A DNA stretch of 57,564 nucleotides from an uncultured Bacteroidales bacterium (GTDB lineage Bacteria > Bacteroidota > Bacteroidia > Bacteroidales > UBA932): the NCBI GenBank assembly GCA_900320795.1, contig ONTQ01000006.1, positions 1-57,564 of the forward strand, in the 5' to 3' direction. The position numbers and the translations under genes are program-made. Under the pieces are notes generated by a model. The model did not search any database and was not told the DNA's origin. It saw nothing but the letters and a program-made list of their open reading frames with translations. Below are positions 1 through 6,853 of the stretch, piece by piece; the stretch's first letter is position 1, and each line of letters starts with the position of its first letter.

Positions 1-7
1 TGACATG

Positions 8-46
8 AACCCCGAAAGTTAGACAAAAAACTTTCGGGGTTTTGTT
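8..46 (+). terminator. Hairpin at IS left end, before transposase start
   Basis: A perfect 12-bp stem, AACCCCGAAAGT (8-19) with ACTTTCGGGGTT (30-41), has a 10-nt loop and runs into a short T stretch 5 nt before the orfA start codon. It overlaps the left inverted repeat. Such structures in insertion sequences are thought to block transcription or translation entering from outside; that role is inferred here. Confidence 0.5.
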
Positions 47-568
47 ATGAAACACAATTATGAGCAGTTGCTACGCTACATGCATTTATTAGAGAAAGGA
101 TATAGTGCATGGAGTATTCACATCAGGTATGGTATTAACAGCGAGTTATTAAAACGCTATTGGGCATCTTACCTGCGATATGGGCCAAGTGCCCTTCATA
201 AAAAGAAAAGAACCGTTGTATCTCCAGTAGTTCGATTCCAGGCCATAAGGGAATATGAGAATAATGAACTATCTTTGCGAGAGGTGCTGATCAAGTACGA
301 CATTAGCGAGACCGCCTTTTATACATGGAGACAGGAGTATTCCAAAGGCCGGTTAGAACAGATTGGTAGTCGTCCTAAAGGTCGCCCTCCAAAAGATATG
401 GGAAGGCCCAAGAAAAAGAAGCCAGAGGAGATGACGGAACTGGAGCGGCTCAGATACGAGAATGAGTGCCTCAGGACCGAGAATGCTCTGTTAAAAAAAG
501 TGAGGGCCTTAGTCGAAGAAAGGGAAGCCCGTCTGCGCGAGATTGGGCGAAAGCCATCGAAGAACTAA
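47..568 (+). CDS. IS3-family transposase OrfA (helix-turn-helix)
   Basis: This is the upstream reading frame of the IS3 transposase, 173 residues. The first 110 residues carry two helix-turn-helix-like segments that would bind the element ends. A basic stretch follows (GRPPKDMGRPKKKKPEE, near residue 115), then a leucine-zipper-like helix (RLRYENECLRTENALLKKV) near the end, as usual for OrfA. A slippery run of seven adenines lies at 493-499, phased A_AAA_AAA in this frame. A -1 shift there joins it to OrfB to make the active OrfAB transposase. The frame appears intact. Confidence 0.88.
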   Translation: MKHNYEQLLRYMHLLEKGYSAWSIHIRYGINSELLKRYWASYLRYGPSALHKKKRTVVSPVVRFQAIREYENNELSLREVLIKYDISETAFYTWRQEYSKGRLEQIGSRPKGRPPKDMGRPKKKKPEEMTELERLRYENECLRTENALLKKVRALVEEREARLREIGRKPSKN

Positions 569-1398
569 GGCCAGAATGCAATCTCGAACTCCTTCTAAAG
601 TTCGGGAAGATGGCTCGTTCAACATTCTATTATAACGCAAAGCGTCTTGGACAACCTGATGGCTATGATGCTATTAGGGAGCGTATTCGCAAGATATATT
701 ATAAACACCATGGCCGGTATGGGTATCGTCGCATCACAGACCAGTTGCACGACGATGGCGTAGATATAAACCATAAGACAGTCCAAAAACTTATGGGACA
801 AATGGGCTTAAAAGCGAAACGCAAGAAGCAGCGCTACAACTCCTATAAGGGTGAGTTGGGTAAGATTGCGCCAAATGTAATCAACAGGGACTTTCATGCA
901 AATGCACCAGACCAGAAATGGACAACAGATGTCACCCAGGTAAAGATAAAAGACAGGAAAACATATCTATCTCCTATCCTAGATATGTTCAACGGAGAAA
1001 TTATCTCCTATGTCATCTCAGATAGCCCTGACCTAAATATGGTTATGATGATGCTCGATAAAGCCTTTAAGAAAAGAGACATACATGGCGACTTGATCTT
1101 CCATTCCGATCAAGGATGGCAATATCAACATAAACGATATCAAAAAGTACTGGAAGACAGACATATAACTCAAAGTATGTCCCGTAAGGGGAACTGTCTT
1201 GATAACGCGATTATGGAGAACTTCTTTGGACTAATGAAAAATGAATTGCTATATTTGCAGGAGTGGGACTCTATCGACCAGTTCAAAAAGGCTCTCCGGG
1301 AATATATCCGGTACTACAACAACGATAGACTCAAACTGAGGCTAAAAGGAAAGAGCCCGGTGCAATACCGAGCTCTGTTCCAATCGAAGGCTTCCTAA
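466..1398 (+). CDS. IS3-family transposase OrfB (DDE integrase core)
   Basis: This is the catalytic half of the IS3 transposase. It is probably made mainly as a fusion after -1 frameshifting at 493-499; read across the shift the protein continues KKSEGLSRRKGS. The rve integrase core is visible: first Asp in KWTTDVTQVK, second Asp in FHSDQGWQYQ, and Glu in NAIMENFFGLMKNELLY, giving a D-D-35-E type triad. The C-terminus YIRYYNNDRLKLRLKGKSPVQYR is typical of the family. No interruption is seen, so the element could be active. The ATG at 466 is only the first in frame; an independent OrfB start is uncertain. Confidence 0.9.
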   Translation: MPQDRECSVKKSEGLSRRKGSPSARDWAKAIEELRPECNLELLLKFGKMARSTFYYNAKRLGQPDGYDAIRERIRKIYYKHHGRYGYRRITDQLHDDGVDINHKTVQKLMGQMGLKAKRKKQRYNSYKGELGKIAPNVINRDFHANAPDQKWTTDVTQVKIKDRKTYLSPILDMFNGEIISYVISDSPDLNMVMMMLDKAFKKRDIHGDLIFHSDQGWQYQHKRYQKVLEDRHITQSMSRKGNCLDNAIMENFFGLMKNELLYLQEWDSIDQFKKALREYIRYYNNDRLKLRLKGKSPVQYRALFQSKAS

Positions 1399-1409
1399 AT
1401 AATGTTAAA

Positions 1410-1451
1410 CCGTCCAACTTTTGGGGGTCACCGTCCAACTTTTGGGGGTCA
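1410..1451 (+). repeat. Two tandem copies of the IS right end (21 bp each)
   Basis: The 21-bp block CCGTCCAACTTTTGGGGGTCA occurs twice in direct succession, 1410-1430 and 1431-1451. Each copy contains the complete right terminal repeat. The second may be left from an earlier insertion or from a tandem or circular intermediate. Confidence 0.85.
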
Positions 1452-1672
1452 CATCAAAAGTGAGTTGCCTTCTTTGTTATTTAATTCGGTCATTATTCGG
1501 GAAGCGCTTCTGGGCATGCATAAGACTGCGGGATCGCTTTGTTTCAGGAGGGGAGTGAAGGGCTTTCCCCGGAGTATCAATATGATTGCATCAAAAGCTG
1601 CCTTCTCAAAAATGTTACAAATATGAGAACAGGATTCCGGGTCATGAGATAAAAGGTCCGGAGGGTTTTGGA

Positions 1673-1680
1673 TATTTTTG
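1673..1680 (+). promoter_or_regulatory. -7 box (TATTTTTG) for cassette 1
   Basis: The sequence matches the Bacteroidota -7 consensus TAnnTTTG and lies 33 nt before the small ORF at 1714. No convincing -33 TTG was seen at the usual spacing. Upstream, between the IS end and this box, the only notable sequence is GGATTCCGGGTC at 1632-1643, which recurs upstream of cassette 2. Confidence 0.5.
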
Positions 1681-1713
1681 CGGCTAAGAATAATCAAACA
1701 ACCAAATACTTAT

Positions 1714-1842
1714 ATGGAAACAAAACACAAAGAACAGTATGTGAGCCCCACGGCGGATGCCGTGGAGGTGAGAAATGAAGGTGTAATTTGTCAGAGCCCG
1801 AGCCCCGGTTTTACGGGTTTCGGCAATGAGGAAACGTTGTAA
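1714..1842 (+). CDS. Small peptide upstream of FISUMP lipoprotein (42 aa)
   Basis: A 42-residue frame begins METKHKEQYVSPTADAVEVR and continues with a GVICQSPSPGFTGFGNEETL tail. It ends in TAATGG, so its stop overlaps a possible ATG of the next gene (1842), which suggests translational coupling. Its centre (Y-x-SP, an acidic/hydrophobic stretch, E-x-x-I-x-x-S, G-x-TG-x-G, ET) aligns with the 56-residue peptide at 12043-12213, which holds the same position in cassette 2. Independent recurrence of both sequence and position argues that it is real. There is no signal peptide and I cannot assign a function. It could be a leader peptide, a secreted signal after processing, or a small partner of the lipoprotein. 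Confidence 0.65.
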   Translation: METKHKEQYVSPTADAVEVRNEGVICQSPSPGFTGFGNEETL

Positions 1843-1856
1843 TGGAGGGTATGAAT

Positions 1857-3359
1857 ATGAAAAAAATGATTTTTGCGGCCCTCGCAGCCCTGGCGCTTGT
1901 CGCCTGCACCAAACATGCTTTGGACATAAGTTCTCCTGAGGAGACCACGCCCGGCCAGATAACCTTCAACCTCAGCGCGACCCATCCTGACGGCACGTCG
2001 ACCAAGGCAGTAAAGACCGGATGGGAAAACGAAGATGTGATCTTTGTGTTCTTCGACAATGTGCCTGCGCCCAAATATCTCAAGATGAGTTATGACGGGA
2101 CGAAGTGGACCACGGTTGAAATGAACGGGGCCTCCGCCGGTTCCCTGGGCCTGGCGGAAAACGCCACCGGCACTATGCGGGCAGTCTATCTTCCCTTCGG
2201 CAATGACGCGACGGTATCAGCCGCTGGTGATGCGTTTACTTTCAGCACAGCCTACTATAGTTATTATTTGACATCCACCCTTGACTATACCGTCACAGAC
2301 GGCACCGTCGCCGGCAATTTCGACATGCAGATCCCGGAAGGGTATGTGCAGTTCTTCATCGATAAAGCAGATGCCGCCCCCGGGGATGTCATTGAACTGA
2401 GGAACAAGCATCTTACGCCCCAGGGCATTGCATCCATTGCAGCCGACGGTACCATCTCACACACCACCAGCGCCACAGGCGCCCCGCTGCCGGGCTATGT
2501 GTACGGAGGGGGATACCTGTTCAGCGGCATTCTGGCGGAGGGAGCCCGAAATGTCAGCACAGACTACCACTTCACACTGGTTGCAGGCGGTTGGAATGGC
2601 TGTTATTACAAGAAATCCTATACAGGAAAGACTTTCTACAGAGGCGTTTCCGAGGGCCGTGCCTTGAAACTTCCAGTCATCGGCGACTGGGATCCCGTTA
2701 CGGATTATATTCCCCTTGATCTGGGTATCGATGTCCGCGGCAAACGGGTTTATTGGGCACAGAAAAACCTTGGTGCGGCCTCCGAGAAAGAAGCGGGAGA
2801 TTATTATACCTGGGGAGATATAGAGCCATATTATACAGGCGACCCCCAGGCCGAAACGCCAGCCTGGAAGACCGGAAAAGAGAGCGGCTACAGCTGGGCT
2901 TCCTATACCAGATACACAGACGACAACGGCAGCACCTTCAAAAAGTATCTTGGCTATATAGACTCTTATACAGATGCCATTACGCTTGAACTCATGGACG
3001 ATGCCGCCAACGTTCTATTGGGCGGAGACTGGCGGATCCCCAATATGTATGAAGCTATGGAAGGCTTGAAATCCCAAGGAAACTGGGGCTTGGAAGGAGA
3101 GAATAATGTCGATCTCGGTCATCGTATCTCCAGCAGGCATGCCGGATATGCCGCAAGCATCTTTCTCCCCTGGCAAGGCTATAGGACGGGAACGACCCTC
3201 AATTATCCCTTTGTACATCAAGGAGGATCCTTCTGGTGCTCTACCCGGAGCAATCAAGTATCTATGGCCCACAGCTTTGGTTTCAGCCTGGGTGGCGTGG
3301 ACTGGTCGTCCTATACCTACCGCAACACTGGGTTACCCATCCGCCCTGTTACGGATTAA
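1857..3359 (+). CDS. Lipoprotein with fimbrillin-like N-terminus and FISUMP-type C-terminus
   Basis: This is a predicted surface or periplasmic lipoprotein of 500 residues from the ATG at 1857, which has GAGGG just upstream. Starts at 1842 or 1851 are possible. The signal MKKMIFAALAALALVAC gives a lipobox cysteine at residue 17. The next 250 residues resemble the beta-sandwich of fimbrillin-like Bacteroidales proteins (TKAVKTGWENEDVIFVFF). The C-terminal half resembles the Fibrobacter succinogenes major paralogous domain (VYWAQKNLGAASEKEAGDYY, TWGD, GGDWRIPN, FWCSTRS, LPIRPVTD). A role in adhesion or surface assembly is inferred, not shown. It sits between the small peptide gene and the kelch/AraC gene, probably in one transcript (21-bp gap to the latter). 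Confidence 0.8.
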   Translation: MKKMIFAALAALALVACTKHALDISSPEETTPGQITFNLSATHPDGTSTKAVKTGWENEDVIFVFFDNVPAPKYLKMSYDGTKWTTVEMNGASAGSLGLAENATGTMRAVYLPFGNDATVSAAGDAFTFSTAYYSYYLTSTLDYTVTDGTVAGNFDMQIPEGYVQFFIDKADAAPGDVIELRNKHLTPQGIASIAADGTISHTTSATGAPLPGYVYGGGYLFSGILAEGARNVSTDYHFTLVAGGWNGCYYKKSYTGKTFYRGVSEGRALKLPVIGDWDPVTDYIPLDLGIDVRGKRVYWAQKNLGAASEKEAGDYYTWGDIEPYYTGDPQAETPAWKTGKESGYSWASYTRYTDDNGSTFKKYLGYIDSYTDAITLELMDDAANVLLGGDWRIPNMYEAMEGLKSQGNWGLEGENNVDLGHRISSRHAGYAASIFLPWQGYRTGTTLNYPFVHQGGSFWCSTRSNQVSMAHSFGFSLGGVDWSSYTYRNTGLPIRPVTD

Positions 3360-3380
3360 TAAGCAGAATTCCTTATCTTT

Positions 3381-5051
3381 ATGGCGATGAAGCTGCTTCC
3401 ACTCATATCCCTGGCCATACTCCTCGCCGCCTGCACGCGAGGTGCCGGACAGGCAGCGGGTCCCGGTCAGGCAGGAAATGAAGGGAAGTGCATCCCGATG
3501 ACCGTGGAACGCCTGCCGGACATGAATGTACCCAGGAATGTGCACATAGCGGCATTTGTGAACGGAGAGCTTACGGTGATCGGGGGACACACCACCGGTT
3601 TCATCCCCACCAATACGGCCGAGTACTACCGCGACGGGGCCTGGCACCTGATTGACAGCTATTTCCCGCACGACTACGGTTTCGGCGTGGTGCTTTCCCA
3701 GGAAGAAATACTGGTGGGCGGCGGCTGCGCTGAAGCTTTCGGCGTAGGCCAAACCCAGGGAGTGGAGTTGTACAACGCCCTCACCCACAGTTTCTTCCCG
3801 CTTCCCATCATGGACCAGCGGCGGACGCGACCGACAGCGGCCCGCCTTTCCGACGGCACAGTAGTCATCAGCGGAAACTGGTATAACGCCGACTATACCT
3901 CCACCTATTCTGTAACGAAGGGTCCGGCCACCATTCGTAAATCTGCCCCGCAAAAGGTTTCTCCCTTTATTTTCCAGACTTCCCAGGACAATGCCATCAT
4001 TTTCAGCGGCATCGGCAGTCGGGATGAAAAACTGGAGCCGGTGGCAGAGCGCCTGCAGGGAGAACCCTTTGAGGTCCCGCTGCTGCAGGAATGGGAGGAT
4101 TGGGAGATGCCCGACGGGGCACAGATGAGCCAGTTTTTCATCGGTGATGAAGCCTTAGGCGGTTATGCCTGGCTCTTCCCGGCTTTCCGGAAAGCCGACG
4201 GGGAGCTGGGGCTCATCAAGGTGATCGGAGAGGATTTCTCCGTGCTGAAAACGGAACGCCCCCTCTCTCTGGAGGGGATTGATGGTGAAAAGCCAATCCG
4301 CTCTCCCATCCTGCTGGTCGATAAGGAGAACTCCTGCGCCTGGATAGTCCAGAGCATCCCGGGGATGGATCGGATCTATGTTACCAAGGTGGAATACGGA
4401 GAGGCCCTCCGCGGAGGAAAGGCCCCCGTCATGCTTTTCCGGGCCGATTTGCCGGAAGACCTCCGTGCCCCCTACAACATGACCCCGGTGTTGCTGCCGG
4501 GCGGCCGCATTGCCATTCTGGGCGGACGGATAGGAGTGGATGAATACTATCCCATTGCATCGGCCTTCATCCTCCATACGGGACCCCTGCCGGAAAAGAG
4601 CCGCCTGCCCTGGTTGCTTGGGCTGCTTGCGGGGATACTGTCAGTCTCCGCATTCGTGCTGATTGCCCTGCGGATAAGACGAAAAGTGACTGTGACTCAG
4701 GAATCGACCCGCGAAACTGTGTTCATGGATATGATGACGCGCATACAGAATCTTATGGAAGAGAAGGAGCTGTTCAAGCGTCCGGATCTCAAAGTGGAAG
4801 ACCTGGCGGCCGAACTGGGCACAAACGTGACCTATGTACGCGGCTGCATTAGCGGTACATATGGCGGCTCTTTCAAGAACTTTGTAAACGAATACCGCAT
4901 CCGCTACGTCCAGCGCCTGTTGAAGGAAACCCCCAACGCCAAGATTACCGCCCTGGCCGAAGAAGCCGGCTTCTCCAGCAACGCCACTTTCTACCGCAAT
5001 TTCACAGCCATCACCGGCCTCTCACCCGCAGCCTGGCTCAAGCAGCAGTAG
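3381..5051 (+). CDS. Membrane-spanning kelch-sensor / AraC transcription regulator (cassette 1)
   Basis: A 556-residue one-component regulator. The signal MAMKLLPLISLAILLAAC has a lipobox-like cysteine at residue 18; a start at residue 3 is equally possible. Residues about 30-400 show kelch/galactose-oxidase-like repeats (ELTVIGGHTTGF, EEILVGGGCAEAFG, GRIAILGGRIGV). One transmembrane helix (LPWLLGLLAGILSVSAFVLI) lies near 410-430. The last 100 residues form an AraC helix-turn-helix (VEDLAAELGTNVTYV, ITALAEEAGFSSNATFYRNF). The layout suggests it senses an extracytoplasmic ligand and regulates DNA from the membrane. There is no kinase or receiver domain. It is a clear paralogue of the protein at 5198-6829. 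The target is probably its own cassette (inference). Confidence 0.85.
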   Translation: MAMKLLPLISLAILLAACTRGAGQAAGPGQAGNEGKCIPMTVERLPDMNVPRNVHIAAFVNGELTVIGGHTTGFIPTNTAEYYRDGAWHLIDSYFPHDYGFGVVLSQEEILVGGGCAEAFGVGQTQGVELYNALTHSFFPLPIMDQRRTRPTAARLSDGTVVISGNWYNADYTSTYSVTKGPATIRKSAPQKVSPFIFQTSQDNAIIFSGIGSRDEKLEPVAERLQGEPFEVPLLQEWEDWEMPDGAQMSQFFIGDEALGGYAWLFPAFRKADGELGLIKVIGEDFSVLKTERPLSLEGIDGEKPIRSPILLVDKENSCAWIVQSIPGMDRIYVTKVEYGEALRGGKAPVMLFRADLPEDLRAPYNMTPVLLPGGRIAILGGRIGVDEYYPIASAFILHTGPLPEKSRLPWLLGLLAGILSVSAFVLIALRIRRKVTVTQESTRETVFMDMMTRIQNLMEEKELFKRPDLKVEDLAAELGTNVTYVRGCISGTYGGSFKNFVNEYRIRYVQRLLKETPNAKITALAEEAGFSSNATFYRNFTAITGLSPAAWLKQQ

Positions 5052-5075
5052 CTGCTCTAGTTTGAAAAAAAATGC

Positions 5076-5160
5076 TATCTTTGCACCGAATTAATTCAAA
5101 CCAGTATGAATCTCAGAGACATCAAGAAAGGTCTTTAAGAATGGTTACCATTCAGTTTTT
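5076..5160 (+). pseudogene. Truncated copy of the 12633 gene's promoter and first codons, with terminator-like hairpin
   Basis: A 23-bp block (5076-5098), including the -7 box TATCTTTG, is identical to 12603-12625. An ATG (5106) then opens a 10-codon frame, MNLRDIKKGL, ending at 5138; its first eight residues match the start of the 94-residue protein at 12633. Immediately after, GAATGG-TTA-CCATTC (5139-5153) and AGTTTTTG form a weak intrinsic-terminator-like hairpin. It is most simply a duplication remnant, but it could still be transcribed as an RNA of about 65-70 nt. The rest of the 5052-5197 gap shows nothing else. Confidence 0.6.
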
Positions 5161-5197
5161 GATGAAATAATACACAAAAACGGAAAAACGCCCTATT

Positions 5198-6829
5198 TCA
5201 TTCTTTTTTGTACCTTTGCTCCTGCCACTGTTTGGGTGTCATGCCGACGAGGGCTTTGAAGTTGCGGAAGAACGCCGTGCGGGAAGAAAAACCGGATTCT
5301 TCGGCCACTACATCCATAAGTATGTCGGGGTGCTCCAGCAGCATCTTCTTGGCGTGGGCTACGCGGTAACCGTTGATGAGGGTGGAAAACTTAACGCCTG
5401 ATACACTGTTGATGAGTGTAGAGACATAGGTTCTGTTGGAGGCCAGTTCCTGGACGATGTCATCCAGACGCAGGTCTTCTTTTTTCCAAAGCTCCTTCTC
5501 TTCGATGAGCTGTATCATCTGGTCCATCAGGTTTGCGCGTATGGTGGTATCGCTTTCCGGACCGGGCTGGTCGGATGCCGGATTGTCCTCCCGCTTCCTG
5601 GTGGCGAAGACGGTAACTCCCACGCCCGCGGCCGTCAGGACGGAAAGCAGGATCCACCACCAGGGGAAGGCGGAAGATTTTCCGGTCTCCAGGGAAAGCC
5701 TCCAGACGGATGCATCGTTCTGGAAATTGGTTTCCTGGAATACACCATTCTCCCCTATGTTCCTGCAGCCTCCTATGATGATGAAGTCATTTCCCTGACG
5801 CAGGAACGAGCTCTCCATCGAAAAGCCTTGCTCGTCGGGACAATCGGCATAATACATTTGTACGGAGGCTTTTCCGCCGTCCAAGGTGGCGTCATAATCG
5901 ACCTTGGCCAGATAGAAACGTCCATAGGCGCCTGTGCCGGGCAGCCAGATGACCCGGTTGGACCTGTCTGCCAACAAGGACGGAATGTAGAGGATGCTTT
6001 CGGAGTCGATGCCTTCCGTGGGCAGAGGTTCCTCCATTTCCAGAATGGAGAATTCTCCGTCAGTTACCTTGACCAGGCCCGGCTGGCCGTCTTCTACTCT
6101 TTGGGCGAGCAGGATGAACGTGTTCCGGCCTATGGCTCCGGCATCGGCCGGTGTGCTTAAGGCTCCCGGTGCCCAGATGTCCAGAAACGGCTCATAGTAG
6201 GAATCTCCGTAAAGCCGTTCCACCCGGGCTTCCGCCTTGTTGCCATACTGGTCTGAGCCGCTGAAGATGATAAAATCGTCCCCGGCCGGCAGGATCAACG
6301 GTCTGGCCCGTCCAGAGGGGAGGCTCTTCACGGCAGAAAAACCCTTCCCGGGGGTGTACAACTCAATCCCATCCTCCGCATACCAGTTGCCGGAGACCAG
6401 GATCTGCCCGTCCGGGAGCGGAAAGGCCGATGCATAAGCCCGTTTTCGGTCCAGGATACCCACAGGACGACAACTGTGGTCCTGTGGATCGTACACTTCA
6501 ACGCCCCAGCTCTGCCCTATGCCGAAATCTTCCCCGCTGCCACCGCCCAGCATCACCGTTCCGTCCGGGAGAGGAACGGCGAACACGCCGTCGTGCGGAT
6601 AGACCATCGGGACTTCGTGCCAGGCGCCGTCGTGGAAATACTCCGCCGTCTGCGCCCGCACGAATCCTTCTGTATGCCCGCCGAAGACTGTGGGCTCTCC
6701 TCCTACGACCATCCCGACCTGTGCGCCACGGGGCGTATTCAGGGAGGGAAACCGCTCCACCGTCAGCTGGATGAACGATCCGGAAAAGGGCGTCACCAAC
6801 ACAAGGGATATGAGCAGTAAGAGTCGCAC
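5198..6829 (-). CDS. Membrane-spanning kelch-sensor / AraC transcription regulator (cassette 2)
   Basis: Paralogue of the 3381-5051 protein, 543 residues, in opposite orientation. An N-terminal signal or anchor (MRLLLLISLVLVTPFSGSF) lacks a lipobox cysteine. Kelch-like repeats follow (EPTVFGGHTEGFV, GTVMLGGGSGEDFGIGQ, FIIIGGCRNIG), with near-identical spacing to the paralogue (LTVERFPSLNTPR against MTVERLPDMNVPR). A transmembrane helix (WWWILLSVLTAAGVGVTVFA) lies near 395-415 and a C-terminal AraC domain follows (DIVQELASNRTYVSTLI, MDVVAEESGFSSRTAFFRNF). It follows the large lipoprotein gene by 24 bp, so it is likely the last gene of a peptide-lipoprotein-lipoprotein-regulator operon. Whether the two regulators cross-talk is unknown. 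Confidence 0.85.
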   Translation of the reverse strand: MRLLLLISLVLVTPFSGSFIQLTVERFPSLNTPRGAQVGMVVGGEPTVFGGHTEGFVRAQTAEYFHDGAWHEVPMVYPHDGVFAVPLPDGTVMLGGGSGEDFGIGQSWGVEVYDPQDHSCRPVGILDRKRAYASAFPLPDGQILVSGNWYAEDGIELYTPGKGFSAVKSLPSGRARPLILPAGDDFIIFSGSDQYGNKAEARVERLYGDSYYEPFLDIWAPGALSTPADAGAIGRNTFILLAQRVEDGQPGLVKVTDGEFSILEMEEPLPTEGIDSESILYIPSLLADRSNRVIWLPGTGAYGRFYLAKVDYDATLDGGKASVQMYYADCPDEQGFSMESSFLRQGNDFIIIGGCRNIGENGVFQETNFQNDASVWRLSLETGKSSAFPWWWILLSVLTAAGVGVTVFATRKREDNPASDQPGPESDTTIRANLMDQMIQLIEEKELWKKEDLRLDDIVQELASNRTYVSTLINSVSGVKFSTLINGYRVAHAKKMLLEHPDILMDVVAEESGFSSRTAFFRNFKALVGMTPKQWQEQRYKKE

Positions 6830-6853
6830 CTGTCAAAAATAGCTTTTTTTATG

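Larger units (their letters stand above)
6..1430 (+). mobile_element. IS3-family insertion sequence
   Basis: The element is bounded by imperfect 19-bp terminal inverted repeats: left TGAACCCCGAAAGTTAGAC (6-24), and right, read on the minus strand, TGACCCCCAAAAGTTGGAC (1412-1430), 16 of 19 identical. Inside are two overlapping transposase frames in the IS3 arrangement. A second copy of the right end follows at once (1431-1451), so the outer right border could also be 1451. The left end might instead begin at base 1, which also reads TGAC. I see no clear target-site duplication. The AT-rich composition differs from the GC-rich genes nearby, as expected for a recent arrival. Confidence 0.88.

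Noticed and set aside
1402-1626. Open frame beginning in the doubled IS right end
   Set aside because: It starts inside the terminal repeats, has no promoter or recognisable sequence, and ends before the cassette promoter.
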